Shown here: piece after piece, positions 63,958 through 64,000 of the stretch
Layout of the letters: each line of letters begins with the position of its first letter
Numbering within the stretch: position 1 is the stretch's first letter
NCBI RefSeq assembly: GCF_001669775.1
Contig: NZ_LXWK01000011.1
Location: 310,001-374,000, forward strand
Direction: 5' to 3'
Length of the DNA: 64,000 nucleotides
DNA from: Rheinheimera sp. SA_1
Lineage (GTDB): Bacteria > Pseudomonadota > Gammaproteobacteria > Enterobacterales > Alteromonadaceae
Notes under the pieces: generated by a model
Told to the model about the DNA's origin: nothing
The model's database searches: none
What the model saw: the letters and a program-made list of their open reading frames with translations, nothing else
Made by a program: the position numbers and the translations under genes

Positions 63958-64000
63958 TCAGGTCGAGACGATAAAATTTTGCAACAAACCGTCGCTTTGT
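63958..64000 (-). CDS. hflX: Possible 3' end of hflX (partial)
   Basis: A minus-strand frame enters from the window edge and reads QSDGLLQNFIVST before TGA at 63960-63958. The position, 48 bp upstream of hflK, is where the GTPase gene hflX lies in E. coli. Fourteen codons are too few for a homology call, so this rests on context. Confidence 0.4.
   Translation of the reverse strand, partial: QSDGLLQNFIVST

Overview
This window looks like a chromosomal segment of a motile aquatic gammaproteobacterium of the Alteromonadales type. Protein character and gene order suggest a Rheinheimera-like genus, but this is inferred from recognised families and no database search was run. Supporting signs are the rnr-motX-purA order and MotX itself (sodium-driven polar flagellum, as in Vibrio and Shewanella), PanP in place of a PanD-type enzyme, the metT-leuW-gln tRNA array next to ubiF, and the zur/dusA divergent pair. 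Most of the window is conserved housekeeping DNA with short spacers and clear hairpin terminators. No phage, transposase or CRISPR array was seen.

Layout. 0-8.3 kb: prmC(partial)-prfA-hemA on the minus strand, diverging from lolB-ispE-prs, rplY(ctc)-pth and ychF. 8.4-12 kb: a POT peptide transporter, a four-gene tRNA array (Met, Leu, Gln, Gln) and ubiF. 12-18.6 kb: a secreted redoxin, the agmatine-to-putrescine genes aguB-aguA, and a kexin-like subtilase lipoprotein with a small exported partner encoded 17 bp downstream. 18.7-30.9 kb: a DUF885 protein, parvulin, GNAT, RhlE-type helicase, GIY-YIG protein, a ToxR/CadC-like regulator divergent from an S15/CocE-type hydrolase, an AEC transporter and panP. 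31-36.7 kb: mpl-ubiX-yadG-yadH on the minus strand, diverging from fbp and ppa.

36.7-50.4 kb is the most accessory-looking part. It holds two head-to-tail ERIC/IRU-like repeats, a chemoreceptor, a REC-DUF3369-GGDEF*-EAL regulator, a TIGR03899-like protein convergent with a degenerate hybrid sensor protein, an envelope cluster (PspC, PCuAC, DUF2333, outer-membrane barrel), a small secreted protein coupled to a 42-residue membrane microprotein, dusA/zur and cheX. 50.4-64 kb returns to conserved operons: rpsF-priB-rpsR-rplI, dnaB-alr, rnr, rlmB, motX, purA, and hflX(end)-hflK-hflC with a PLP enzyme inserted before yjeT.

The observations I rate highest are these: hemA has no canonical start codon and appears to begin at AUC; the subtilase gene is paired with a propeptide-like partner; an exact 45-bp in-frame duplication lies where two convergent genes overlap; two near-identical perfect long palindromes occur 10.8 kb apart; the ERIC-like repeats form a tandem pair in front of the chemoreceptor gene; and a 42-residue membrane microprotein is encoded at the end of a two-gene operon. 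I did not find a clearly undescribed multi-gene defence or mobile system. The degenerate hybrid sensor and the envelope cluster are the least understood parts.
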